From positions 14,723,810 through 14,787,809 of the forward strand of contig NC_061817.1 in assembly GCF_021462225.1 (NCBI RefSeq): a stretch of 64,000 nt of DNA. The letters are read 5' to 3'. The stretch's first letter is position 1, and each line of letters begins with the position of its first letter. The notes under the pieces are model-generated. The model made no database searches, was not told the DNA's origin, and was given only the letters and a program-made list of their open reading frames with translations. Made by a program: the position numbers and the translations under genes. Shown one piece after another: positions 42,100 to 53,304 of this stretch. This DNA is from Girardinichthys multiradiatus (taxonomy: Eukaryota > Chordata > Actinopteri > Cyprinodontiformes > Goodeidae).

Positions 42100-42400
42100 G
42101 GTTTAAGGTAGCTGCAATTAAAGCTTTACTTAAGAAACCTTTGTTTGATCAAGGTGACTTAATAAATTACAGACCTATATCCAATCTTCCGTTCTCATCT
42201 AAAATTCTTGAGAAAATAGATGCTAATCAAATGTGTGAGCATTTACACAACAATGACCTGTTTGAAGAGCTTCATTCAGGTTTCAGAGCTCATCATAGCA
42301 CTGAAACAGCTCTGTTGAAAGTCACTAATGATATTCTTCTGGCCTCAGATAATGGACTTGTGTCTGGGTGTGTCAGGGTTCAGTACTTGGGCCAATTCTC
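42100..42400 (+). mobile_element. L2 RT fragment, copy B (deleted)
   Basis: Reads ALLKKPLFDQGDLINYRPIS, ELHSGFRAHHSTETALLKV and stops being L2 near 42,400, where a deletion of roughly 0.75 kb relative to copy A joins it to intron sequence. Confidence 0.85.
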
Positions 42401-43341
42401 AAACATGTTATTCTTACGAAAATATTTACTAGTTTTCTCGTCGGTCATATTTGAGGCTGTTTTGTCAACAATATGTGGGTGTATAGAGAGATGCAAGTTC
42501 CAGCAACAGGGCATGCAAATTTCGGCAGACATGCACTTTTCGGCATAACACAGCTCTGCTCTATTACCATAACGCACCTTGTATGCGCAAGAATAATCGT
42601 TAACAGAGCGCTAACGATGTGACTGCGAATTTCTGACTGTTGAGTCACTTGACCACAGTCGAAACTGATGGGAAACCCATATTTGTCAATGTTGAAAAGG
42701 CAGTGAGTTTGTAGCTCTGAGAAATGTTTAGTTTATAGTAAGGTGTAGGGAGACCTCTAGTGGTGAACACTGGTAAGTGTGCTCTTTAGTTTTGAACTGC
42801 GCAACATTTTAATCATGTCAAGCCAGGGTATGTAATCAGTATCAGCAGCTCAAGATGTGTGCGTAGCTGACGAAAATTAAGTTTAACATGTTAAGAGCTG
42901 TATGGAAAATTATCATGCATTTTCCATTACATATAGTTCAGTTTTGATAGCATTTGATGTTATTTCTGTTATATTCGAGACTGTTTAGCAGTAGAAGCCA
43001 CATGCTAAAGCTGATAACATCCGGTGCAGTGTTTGCCGTGTCGGCTAGGTTATTCATAGGAGTCATGATTCTTTAAGTATAGGTTATATTAAGTTAGTCA
43101 TCCTATGTAGAATGTAAATGTTGCATTTATTTATGCCAGGTAGTTTTATTAGTACTGCATAGAGCATATGTCTGATTTTGTTTGATTTCCTTTCTAGACC
43201 ACACATACATATTCTAATGTATGTAAATATTAGGGCTGCTGTATGTCATCTGTTCAATGATTAAAGGACCCTAACGTTATTCAAGCATCCTGTCTGTGCT
43301 CCTTACCGGTGTTGTGCCATAAAGTGATGATCTGCCAAAAA
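42401..43341. other. No gene seen; copy B intron
   Basis: Collinear with about 10,170-10,943, with an extra 150 bp near 43,050-43,195. No coding frame. Confidence 0.45.
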
Positions 43342-44868
43342 CTGATCGGGTAAGACCGGTAAGACCCCTAGAGGAAGAGGAGGAGGTTGCCGCAGGAGTT
43401 GATCAAGCCTGTCGAGTGTTTTGTTTAGAGAGTTCTTTCTCGGTGGTTAAGTTCTTAAAGTCAAACAATATTAGCACCTATAAAACTGGTATATTTCTAT
43501 GGTCAAAGTTACAGTAAAGGGTTATTTATTTATTTAGGAGAAAAAAAATAGAACAGGTAGTACTGTGCACAATGAAAACGTTGCCAAATTACGAGATTAC
43601 CTACTGTGTTGTACTCAGAGGAATTATATTTTACCGATCTCACTGAAGCCATTAATTCCCAACTGGCCAAAAATTCATGTTATTCTCTGCTAAAATTGAT
43701 TATGGACAATATTTCCTGACCCATGAATTGCCATTTCTGCCTTATATTACAATGCTTTGCTCTGAGTGAATGTATTTCACAGATCTCACTGAATGCACTT
43801 TGTCCAAAATGGCTAAAATAGCCAAAAATCTGGGTTTTGTCCTCTGCCACAAATTGATTATGGCCTATTTCCTGACCACTGACATGCAATTTCTACCTGA
43901 TATGACTCTGTTTCAGTCTGAAGAATTATATTTTACTGATCTCACTGAACACAACCTCTTCTGCACTGAAAGAGTTCCCCCAATTAAAAAAAGTAGGGCT
44001 ATTTCCATTGCCAAAAATTGATCATGGCATATTCCATGACCCATGAAATGTAATTTCTGCATAGAATTGCTTTATTTCATTCGGGAAGATCATTTTTAAT
44101 AGATCTTGCTGAGCACAGACCCTCCCACGCTGAAAAAGATCCCCAAATTGACAATATAGGGGTGTTTCACTTGCCAAAATTTGATCTTGGCTTATTTCAT
44201 GAGCCATGGAATAGGATTTCTGAATAAATTGGCTCTGTACAGCTTTAAGAGATTATATTTTACCCGATCTTACTGAAGACACTTCCCACACAGAAAATTG
44301 ACCCAAAATCGTTTCTTCTCTGCCAAAATTTGATTATGGCTTATTTTCTACCCAACTAAATTCAATTTATGCCTAAAATTTCATTTTACAGATCTTGATG
44401 AAAGTTGTCGGTGGCACACTTAAAGAAATCGCCAAAATGGCCTTAAAATAGCATTTCATTCTGCTAATAAGCAGATTAGCTTGATAACTGCTTATTACAT
44501 TTGTTTTTCAAAAGAAAATACACTACATTGGAATATATTCATGTAAGTTTATTGTTAAATTGCATCAAATGTCATTTTATTAATCAGGTACCACTTTTAT
44601 TAATCCCAGGTACCACTACATTTTAAATTCATTTCCTCCTTATGAATATTTTTACTTTTAATAAATGTGCTATTTTAGTATTACGTTGCTTTGTTTTATT
44701 GTGAAATACTGATTGGCCTCGCTTGCTTGTTCTTGGTCAAAACACTTACCTGCTAATTACAAGTCCTTTTTTAAGTGCGATAGTAGTTTTATGACAGTTT
44801 TATGACATGGATCAGACATTTTCAATTCTAAGATCAATGGAACTTTTCATCTACCCAGCAGTCAAATT
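43342..44868 (+). mobile_element. Left part of candidate C48 transposon, copy B
   Basis: Contains the left inverted arm (43,342-43,430), the 157-bp repeat array (about 43,640-44,440) and the first exon of the C48 gene from ATG 44,807 (MDQTFSILRSMELFIYPAVK). It then breaks off at a poly-T tract near 44,868. The remaining exons and the right arm seen in copy A are absent. Confidence 0.65.
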
Positions 44869-45743
44869 TTTTTTGTTTTTTTATACCGTGTCCTGTTCGG
44901 CAGAGTATCGCTCAGAATTGTTGTCTGAGTGCCAAGAAATTGCCCAACAGATTTACTTTCACAAGCAGAGCATCACAGCTAATGCTTTAAAGCTCTGCTT
45001 GATATTTATAGAAGAAACTTTATTATAAACTTCTTTGGGAATATTTCAATTGTTACGGACACGGACACTGAAATGAAAAGGAAAAAAGAAGCTCAGAAAA
45101 GAGAGAGATGGCTGAAAAAGGGGAGAAAAGGAGGAAGGGTTAGCCCAAAATTGAACATCTGTGTATCTGTCAACACCTGAAGCTTAACACCTGTGAGTAT
45201 GGGTGTGGACGCGCTTTTGTATACAAGGTTTCTCCACAAAAATATGCAATAGCGAGTGTGAGGACCCACAGGCCTTCCCCATGGTCCCTGGACGGACACT
45301 GAGGAGATCCGAAGCCCACAGACCATCTAAAGGCCCCCAAAGCACAGGAATCCCAGGAGAACCACCGCCGGGACTACCGCAACCCCCCAAGAGAAGAGCA
45401 GTGGAGAGTCCAGGGGAACCACCCAGCACGGACAGTGATGAAGCCCCAGGGAGCCGCAGCGACGAGGTCCACAAGCCCCGCGGCAGCGTCCACGCTAACG
45501 AGCGATCCAGCCCAGGACCCAGAGGCCCAAGACCCCGGGACGCCCACACCCCCAAGCAGAGGCCGGACAGAGCCCAGAGGGGCCAGGCCCCGGCAAGCAG
45601 CCACGGGATGTGAGCCAGCACACACCAAAGCACCCCGGCCGCGGACACCGAGAACCACAGTACACTAGCGGGCAGAGACTCCAACCACCGGCAGGCGGTG
45701 TGGCAGGGAGGAAGCTGATCCAGGAGAGGGAGTAGTTCAAGAC
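44869..45743. repeat. Unclassified repeat with GC-rich part, left section
   Basis: Begins at a T-rich tract and becomes strongly GC-rich between about 45,270 and 45,700 (CCC, CAG and CCG rich). Long overlapping frames on both strands are a composition effect: they show no conserved domain and low complexity (Gly, Pro, Leu, Ser). The sequence resumes after the solo LTR at 47,895 in similar style, so the LTR probably split one element. Confidence 0.4.
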
Positions 45744-45747
45744 CCAA

Positions 45748-47894
45748 TGTTGGACCACTTGTTGCTGAATATTGGACTACTTGCACAGACACCAGGCCTC
45801 CTGATGCTTGCGGCCATTTTGTATCCAGGACAGTCCGCTCCTCCATATCCCGTCAAGCATCACGACTGTTATGACGGGGCGTCCCAAGTCTGACGTCACA
45901 AGACGCTATATAGGAAGGCGGACATTTTCAAAACTCGCTTTCAGCTGGCAATCTTGACAAGGTTACCACGCAACTGGAGCGTCCTCTGAGAAGAAGAGAT
46001 CCCACGTGGAGTCTGCATTTATTTCTCTCTCTCGTTGGCCAACGAACAATTCATAACTGAGGTTTCTGGACTAGGAAGGCCAGAAATTTCACTTTGTCGA
46101 TCGAAGACGTGAGTTTAACACGTAACTAAAAACACGGAGTTCGAGGAAACGAACCGCCATCGTGTTTCATCCCTAGTCGGCTGCTATTTAATCTTTTATT
46201 TCTTTATTAGAAGGCCTGGGCAGGGTCAGAGGTGTAGAGCGATCAGAATCGCTGGTTAGGATCTCATGTGTTCTGAACGATATGTGCATGTAACCTTGCT
46301 TATTGAAACTTTGATGTGTTATGTTGATATCGGGAGCCGCAGCGTTCCTAGATCTGCTTGTGTTTTACTATCTGGGAGTCAACGCGGGTGCGTTGTAAGA
46401 CTGGACTGTTAAAACGACCTCATGGTAAAATTCTCCATTTCCCTTTTGTCTTCAACCTCACTGTGCTAGATTGCCGCCAAAAGTTAGAATCCTTTGTGCT
46501 CATGAGTTGGGGGGAAGTTTTATGATCGGACATCACTGAGTACAGTCGGAGCTGCGCTCCAACCCCCCCCCCCCCCCCCCCACTCGCCACCACAACCCTT
46601 TTCATATTCTCATTCCTTCTTCTGTTTTTGCCATAAACTGCTGGTTGATTCAATACATACCCACTGCCGTTTGTTGAATTTTGATTAGTTAGATGTGTTA
46701 CCCCTGTGTTTGTAGAACTTTGCATGTTAAGTAGGTGAAGATTAATAAATATTCACATTGATAAAGAGAGAGCGTTTTGTGTTCATTGTGTGCGAAAGTG
46801 ATTCGTCAGTCAAAATAAGGTTAACGTTCCACACGTTTCGGCAGAAACGGTCGATTAAACAGTGACATCTCCGGCAATAGTTATTAATTATTACGGAGTA
46901 TTTAACGGTTGTAATTGTCAAAGGTGTTGAGCCACAATTACAACACCAGAAACATCTCTGGTCTCGATTCATAAATGAGGATTTTGGTTAAGAAGTTGAT
47001 TTTGTCAGATTATGATTTGTAATTATAATTACTGATCAAGATTAATCAATCAATAATCATAACTCACAACAGCAACAATCCATGCTGTTTGCCAGAGCCA
47101 GAACACCGTTGCACTGGACTCATCTTGAGAGCACATCTTATGAAGACAGGGGAGAAACAGGCTGGAGCAAAGTTTTCCCTCCCTCCTGAAGAAGTTAAAG
47201 TGGAAAAGGAAATAGCAAATGTCCACCAACAGGCCAGGGGAGGGCCTGGGCTTTTGGACTGATAGGGGACTGTATGCCACAACAGTCCGACTCTGGAGCG
47301 GTCAAGAAACTGAGGGGGTTAACGTACAAACACACACATTTGCAAATATCTTTTCTGTTTTTCTGCAATGAAGAAAGCTTATTAACTGCTGCTGATGTGG
47401 TTTTGACGTTGACAGACGTAACAAGAGGTTAAATGTTATTCCTGTGTTAAAGAGATTCTTTCCAAAAGGGTCATAAAGTAATTGTTTTAGAGAAACAATT
47501 TCTCTCTCTCCTCATGGTAGATTCAGGGTCAAAATGCTACTAAAAGTCCTTAAAAGGCAAGAGGAATTTTAAACACCTCCAGAAGTCAGCAGTAACCATG
47601 TGTTTTCTATGTCAGCTTCAGGACAGATCCCACTGAGGAGCATTTTAAAGTCCATCGCATGTGTAACACCTGATGGACTCTCCTTCAGGTATTGTTTCCT
47701 GTTGTCAGTGTACCCCGTTAATCTAATGGGTAGAGACCTCTGAGAATAGGGTTAGTTTTACTGCAGAGGGTCTCCATACTGTCTGACACAGTACTTCCTG
47801 TGGGGTACAGCTTTGGCCACAAGCGTTGTCAGATTATGATTAGTAATTATAATTATTGATCAAGATTAATCAATCAATAATCATAAACCCAACA
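45748..47894 (+). mobile_element. Solo LTR, plus strand, with internal insert
   Basis: Starts TGTTGGACCACTTG and ends AAACCCAACA, flanked by a 4-bp duplication CCAA (45,744-45,747 and 47,895-47,898). CRE and TATA are at 45,891-45,913. It belongs to the ERV-1 LTR family in opposite orientation to ERV-1. A 764-bp foreign segment (47,063-47,826) lies near its end, bordered by two 60-bp copies of the LTR end (47,003-47,062 and 47,827-47,886). A C run at 46,563-46,582 corresponds to a short G tract in other copies. Confidence 0.85.
47063..47826. repeat. 764-bp insert in solo LTR, repeated inverted at 62.5 kb
   Basis: Begins CTCACAACAGCAACAATCCA and ends near GGCCACAAGCG. The reverse complement lies at 62,553-63,320, joined to LTR sequence at the same junction. 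No coding frame is convincing. It is flanked by direct 60-bp copies of LTR sequence rather than by a short target duplication. Confidence 0.8.
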
Positions 47895-47898
47895 CCAA

Positions 47899-48120
47899 CC
47901 TGTCACAAAAACAAACAACAACAAAAAAAAAAAACAGGCACACACAGTCACAATCACCCACTCCCACCCTCATGCATACACATAAAATCACTCACACCCA
48001 ACGTAAGAATAAACAACAATGGACGTCATACACTCACTCACACTCCCCATGCATACTCTATACTCCCAGGTCCAGGTGCCGGTACCCCCTCGGGGCAACC
48101 AGCCCCCGGACCCAGGAGGT
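47899..48120. repeat. Unclassified GC/CA-rich repeat, right section
   Basis: CACA-rich sequence running into GGTACCCCCTCGGGGCAACC and the assembly gap. Probably the continuation of the repeat left of the solo LTR. Confidence 0.35.
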
Positions 48121-48220
48121 NNNNNNNNNNNNNNNNNNNNNNNNNNNNNNNNNNNNNNNNNNNNNNNNNNNNNNNNNNNNNNNNNNNNNNNNNNNNNNNN
48201 NNNNNNNNNNNNNNNNNNNN
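48121..48220. other. Assembly gap (100 N)
   Basis: Exactly 100 unknown bases, a typical placeholder of undefined length, between a GC-rich repeat and a LINE. Confidence 0.99.
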
Positions 48221-48221
48221 T

Positions 48222-49455
48222 TATTTTAGTTTTTTCCACAGAAAACTTAAAACCTCATTTATAAGACAACTGAAATCGCCCCCTGCAGCTTCTTCACAAT
48301 AAATTTTAAATTCATTCTCCTTTTCCACATTGCTCCATCATCAGCAAAAAGTGAAAATCCCATTCCACCCCCTGCTTCCTTAAACACATCATTAATTATA
48401 ACAGAAAATAATACCGGGCTTACTCTGCTTCCCTTTGGTGTCCCATTTTCTATATTCAATCTCTCAGAATACTCCTTCCCTATCCTCACTTGTATTTGTC
48501 TTCCTTCTAAAAAATTCTCAATCCATCTAAACATACGACCATTTATTCCCATTCTTCTAATTTTTATTAATAACCCTTTCCTCCACATCATATCAGATGC
48601 TCTTTCAATATAAAAAAATACCGCCACAACACTCTCTTTATTCACTTGAGCCTTTCTAATATTATTCTCTAGACATAATACTGGATCCATTGTGTTTCTC
48701 CTTCTCCTGAACCCACTCTGATACATTAATATAAGACCTTTATTTTCCATATAATATAACAATCTTTCAGACCTGTCCAGGGTCTACCCCGCCGCTCGCC
48801 CATAGACTGCTGGAGATAGGCACCAACTTCCCCGCGACCCACTATGGAATAAGCTGTAGAAAATGACTGACTGACTGACTGATAACAATCTTTCGTTTAT
48901 CATTCTCTCCATTATTTTATATATGTTTGATGTTAAAGCTACAGGTCGGTAATTTTCTGGTTTTGTCTCATCTTTCCCTGGTTTTCAAATTAGTATAATC
49001 ACTGCTTCTTTCCATCTTTTTGGCAATTCTCCATCCTCCCATAATCGATTATACAATTCTAATAAAACATCTAAAATATTTTTAGATGTTTCACTTAAAT
49101 GACTTATGACATAACAAACCTGATCTTGTCCTGGAGCTGATAATTTATATTTTTTAAGTGCCCTATTCAGCTCTCTTATTGTAAACAACATATTTACTGA
49201 ATCATTTGAATCTTCCGTTTGCTCCAATAACTCCTTATTCTCTAAAATTGTCTTTTCTCGTCCTTTTTTCTCTTCTTCACTAATATTTTCAGAACTATGA
49301 ATTTTTTAAAAATGCCTTTACCAACATTTCCACCTTTTCTTTATCTTTCACTGCTGATATTTCCCCATTATTTAGTATTGGATATCCACTCACTCTTTTA
49401 ATCTCATTCATCCTTTTAATAATTGCCCATTCCTTAGAAATGTCTGTCTCCCTCC
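48222..49455 (-). mobile_element. I-clade LINE reverse transcriptase fragment
   Basis: Minus-strand frames: SKEWAIIKRMNEIKRVSGYP (about 49,440), LNRALKKYKLSAPGQDQVCY, ELPKRWKEAVIILI, then YQSGFRRRRNTMDPVLCLEN, NGTPKGSRVSPVLFSVIIND and GFSLFADDGAMW. The expected catalytic Asp of the first palm motif is replaced (FFYIERASD) while FADD is kept. Frameshifts and a stop interrupt it, and a truncated SINE splits it at 48,769-48,881. It ends at the assembly gap. Confidence 0.83.
48769..48881 (+). mobile_element. SINE, 5'-truncated
   Basis: Matches the 3' third of the SINE at 17,245-17,598 (GACCTGTCCAGGGTCTACCC ... GACTGACTGACTGACT). Perfect 13-bp target duplication ATAACAATCTTTC at 48,756-48,768 and 48,882-48,894. 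Inserted in the LINE-I fragment. Confidence 0.88.
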
Positions 49456-49674
49456 CCACCCAAAAAAGTTGTTATAGTGTACATTATTTGAAAGGATGTT
49501 TCTTTCCAGTTGTATTGTCAACATAACAATAATAATATTGACTAACAATAATTCAGAAATCAGTCCTTACCATTGGGCTGTGCTCTCAAGCAAGAACTCA
49601 TCACATTGTCTGCAATGAGTTTAGACCTTTATATGCAACTAGGCTGGTAAAAAAAAAAAAAGTAGCTTATCATG
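49456..49674. other. No feature seen
   Basis: AT-rich sequence between the LINE-I fragment and the L2 3' tail; a short A run near 49,650 only. Confidence 0.4.
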
Positions 49675-50640
49675 TTTCAATTCAATTTAATTTAATTCAG
49701 TTTTATTATATAGCGCCAATTCGCAACACATTTTAGAATGGGCTATGTGTAGGGGTACTAAGTAAAATAATAAACTGATAAAGTTTGTCCATCTAGAGGT
49801 CACTGGTGGCCATTGTTATACTAAAAAGCACAAGGATTAGGATACCTCTCTGGGTCAGACTGATTATAACCATTGGAAAAGAGAAGGGGTCATACAAGTA
49901 GCAGAAATGGAGGGTGTGTTTGCAACTCAACCATAACTGAGCCGGTTTAGGCTAAACCTGACTCCCCCTTACTCCATCCAACAGGGAGGGAGGAAGGCAG
50001 AGGCAAAAAATAAATGGCGAGTTTTGCATCCTGTTGCATTGTGTGAAAGCTGGGTAACTTTAATGGGCTAAATCAATTTAGTGGAATCATATAGATTTCA
50101 AGTCAGGTTCATACATTCTAATTAATCCTAACCATTGAACAGTGCAGTCAGATTCAGTTATTTATTCAAATTGGATAAAAAGTTTTTTCATCTAAGGAAA
50201 CCCAGCAGATAGCATTGATTTAGACACTTGTAGCATTCACTCCTCCTGGATGAGCATGTAGAGACAGTGGACAGTCACTGGCGTCGACTTTGCAGCAATC
50301 CCTCATACTGAGCATGCATGTAGCGACAGTGGAGAGGTAAAAACTCCCTTTTAACAGGAAGAAAACCTCCAGCAGAACCAGGCTCAGTGTGAGCGGCCAT
50401 CTGCCACGACCGACTCGGGGTTTGAGGAAAACAGAGCAGAGACACAAAAAGAACAAAGAAGCACTGATCCAGGAGTACTTTCTATGGGAAGGAAAAGTAA
50501 ATATTAATGGATGTAGCTCCTTTAGTGGTTTCATCTAGGAAGAAAAAACAGATAAATTCCGAGCCAGTTTTTAAGTCTAGAGTCTGAGAGAGAGAACATA
50601 CAGTTAGAAGCTGAAATAACGTTGAAATGCGTTGAATGGA
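49675..50640 (-). mobile_element. L2 3' UTR pieces, minus strand
   Basis: Begins with the reverse complement of the L2 tail (CAATTCAATTTAATTTAATT and TATAGCGCCAATTCGCAACA). Then come segments matching 55,480-55,640, 56,430-56,530 and 56,080-56,400 of the L2 at 52-56 kb, in an order that is not collinear with that copy. No reverse transcriptase is included. Confidence 0.75.
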
Positions 50641-51717
50641 GGAATGGAAGTTCTTTACATGATGAAAACACTACATTGTAGTAACATGAAGAAGGAAAGA
50701 AAAAAAAGAAGAAGAATTGGACTACGGACTGAAGTAAATAAATGCACTCGATGTTTTAGGCCCATATTTTCTGTTTTCTTAACATAAAATCAAGCTTTTC
50801 TCCCTGGGGAGGAGGCAACTCCTTAGAACTGTTTAGACCCATTATGCGTCTCGATATTGGTCAAATATTCTCTTAAAATTGGTCCATGTTTGGATAAAAT
50901 AATGATTATTTAAGTGTGACTGTTTCAAATAAAATGCTCTACAACAGCAGTATGTGCTGGTTTGAGTTACCAAGAATAGCTAAAGAACTTTTTATGTCTT
51001 GAAAAAACTAATTTGGTTCTTTTTTATGTATTTTTGTATTAACACTTGCATTCATATGAAGACTTTCAAATGGTTGTATTCTCTATTTAATTATGATCTA
51101 ATTATCTGTTACATGCCCATTGTGAAACGTGTGAAGTTGGTTGTGTGTAGGTGTAGGAATGTACAGACCGTTTATCATCCTGCATCTTTTCATCACTCTG
51201 GTTCACAAGCTGCACCTTTAGTTCCTTGGAAATGCAGGCAGGCATGCTGGTTTTAAACAGTGAAACAGTATTGCTCAATGTCTAAAGACATGCAAAGCAA
51301 AGCTGCAGCTTTGAGAAGATAGCAAATTTAAATTTGAACAGAAAATGACATGTATAGGCTGTCCCAAAAGTCTACAAGTTTATGCTTTTCTATTTTGTTT
51401 AAGGCATCATTCAGAGAGACTTGCAGCCATGAGAATTTGAGAGTTTTGGCTTTGCTGTTCTTGTAAGCATTTCATTCACTTGATCTTGGCCTGACAATTA
51501 ACACTGGAGCAGTGTTGCCAAATGACAGCCTGGTTTTGACCTGACAATGAAGTTTCAAAACTGTCTTGCTTTTAAATGTTAGGGAGATGATTAAGTAGCA
51601 TGAGAATCAGATGAGACTAATCAATAAAAAGCATTGCTGCTGGTTGAAGACCTGAACAGAGGAGCTGGGAGAAAATGTTAAATGAACAGAGAACGGAGAA
51701 GAGAGATCCAAACAGGA
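50641..51717. other. No gene seen
   Basis: About 1.1 kb without a recognisable gene. A GGCTGTCCCAAAAGTCTACA sequence at about 51,359 looks like a mariner/Tc1-type end but its partner is not visible. Confidence 0.4.
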
Positions 51718-51800
51718 CACAAAATCAACCCCATGGCCGTCCCAGTCCCCAGACCTAAATCCTGTAGAAGACCTGAGGGAACGAGGCTCTGACTTAATCT
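51718..51800 (+). pseudogene. Tc1 transposase remnant (Glu motif)
   Basis: Short plus-strand stretch encoding WPSQSPDLNPVEDLRER, the signature around the third catalytic residue of Tc1 transposases. The rest of the gene is not recognisable. Confidence 0.6.
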
Positions 51801-51873
51801 TAATCTCCTCTTCATTTTAACATGGACACTAATACGTTCTGAGGAAAATGGTATGGCTCTAATACAATAAACA

Positions 51874-51906
<33 letters not shown>

Positions 51907-51913
51907 CACACAC

Positions 51914-51962
<49 letters not shown>
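51874..51962. repeat. (CA)n microsatellite
   Basis: About 89 bp of CA repeat with two CG interruptions (near 51,900 and 51,918). The CVCVCV reading frames across it are artefacts. Confidence 0.98.
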
Positions 51963-51965
<3 letters not shown>

Positions 51966-52379
51966 TGGGATTCTGGGTTCTTGCTTTTGCAAATCTTCTG
52001 ACCGGTAAGAACCGTTTCTTTCATCACATTTGTAGATCTTTGGAATTAGAAAGAAAAATGTTCTATGAAATAAAAAGTTATAGTAGTTGTTATAAACCTT
52101 TGTAATTTCATTAAATTAAATTAAACAACTTGAATTATGTAAAAAGTTACAATAAGCTACAGTAAATATTTACTAATCTTAAATGTTTTAGTACATTTGA
52201 AATAAATGTTACAAATATTATGGTCTAGCAATAAACCAGTTTACCACATTTTCCAAACAGACAAAATGAAAAAATATTAGATAAAAAAAAACTTAATTTC
52301 AGGACTACACTGTGGATGTTTCTGAGTAATTTTTTTATTAATCTATTTATCCATCAGAAAAGAGACAAAAAGTTAAAAA

Positions 52380-53164
52380 ATGGATCAAATTGAAATAAAA
52401 CAGCATTCTGTTAAGACAGTGTCTCACCCACGGCCAAAATTGAATAGATTAAAAAATAATCTAAAAGGAGGAAATCAGGAAAATCTAATAAAAATAAACA
52501 CAACTCAGACCGAAAAGAAAAATAAAACAATTAAATGTGGCTTACTGAACATAAGATCTCTCTCTTCAAAGACATTGCTAGTTAGTGACCTGATTTGTGA
52601 CAATCAGATTGATTCATTTTGCCTCACAGAAACCTGGCTGCAGCAAGAGGATTATGTTACTATAAATGAGTCAACTCCTATTAATTATTTAAATTTTCAC
52701 ATTCCTCAAACTACTGGGCGAGGAGGAGGAGTAGCAACCATCTTTCAGTCGGATTTATTGATTAGCCCCAGACCAATCAATAGCTACAACTCTTTTGAAT
52801 ATTTAATCCTTAGTTTTCCTCATCCAAATTGCAAAGCACTAAAACCTCTTCTGTTTGTTGTTTTGTACCGTCCACCAGGCCCTTACTCTCATTTTTAGAT
52901 CAGTTTTCTGACCTTTTATCTGATTTAGTGTTAAATACAGATAAAGTTATTATAGTGGGGGATTTTAACATTCATGTAGATCCTGAAAGTGATAGCCTAA
53001 ATATAACATTTAATGCTATCTTAGACTCAATTGGCTTTGATCAAAACATTAACAAACCTACCCACCTTTGTCTTCATTCTCTGGACATTGGGCTGACGTT
53101 TGGCATTGAGTGTAAAGACATAACAATATTCCTCATAACCCTGTCCTGTCTGACCACTTCTTAA
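52380..53164 (+). pseudogene. L2 endonuclease domain
   Basis: Apurinic-type endonuclease that nicks target DNA. Visible motifs: [11 protein letters not shown] (Asn), CLTETWLQ (Glu), [21 protein letters not shown] (Asp/Asn) and, in a shifted frame past 53,140, LSDHFLI (Asp/His). Frameshifts near 52,895 and 53,140 break the frame. Confidence 0.88.
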
Positions 53165-53304
53165 TAACATTTGAGTTTAATTTAACTGAGTACTCCACAC
53201 CTGAAAGAAAATTTCATTATAGTAGATCATTATCAGACGATGCTGTAACAACCTTTAAAGAATCTGTTCCACTTTTAATTTCCTCATTATCACTGAAAAG
53301 CACA

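Larger units (their letters stand above)
34873..44868 (+). repeat. Segmental duplication, copy B
   Basis: Direct-orientation counterpart of 1-12,487. It lacks the nested solo LTR of copy A, has about 0.3 kb deleted inside its LTR (junction near 36,512), and lacks most of the L2 fragment. Homology ends at about 44,868 at a poly-T tract, inside the first exon of the C48 gene. Confidence 0.93.

Noticed and set aside
45184..45846. 220-residue minus-strand frame and several overlapping GC-rich frames
   Set aside because: Composition-driven open frames in a GC-rich repeat; low complexity, no domain, overlapping on both strands.
47856..48302. Frames crossing the run of N
   Set aside because: They contain only unknown residues across an assembly gap.
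51678..52027. Frames with long CVCVCV runs
   Set aside because: Translation of the (CA)n microsatellite.
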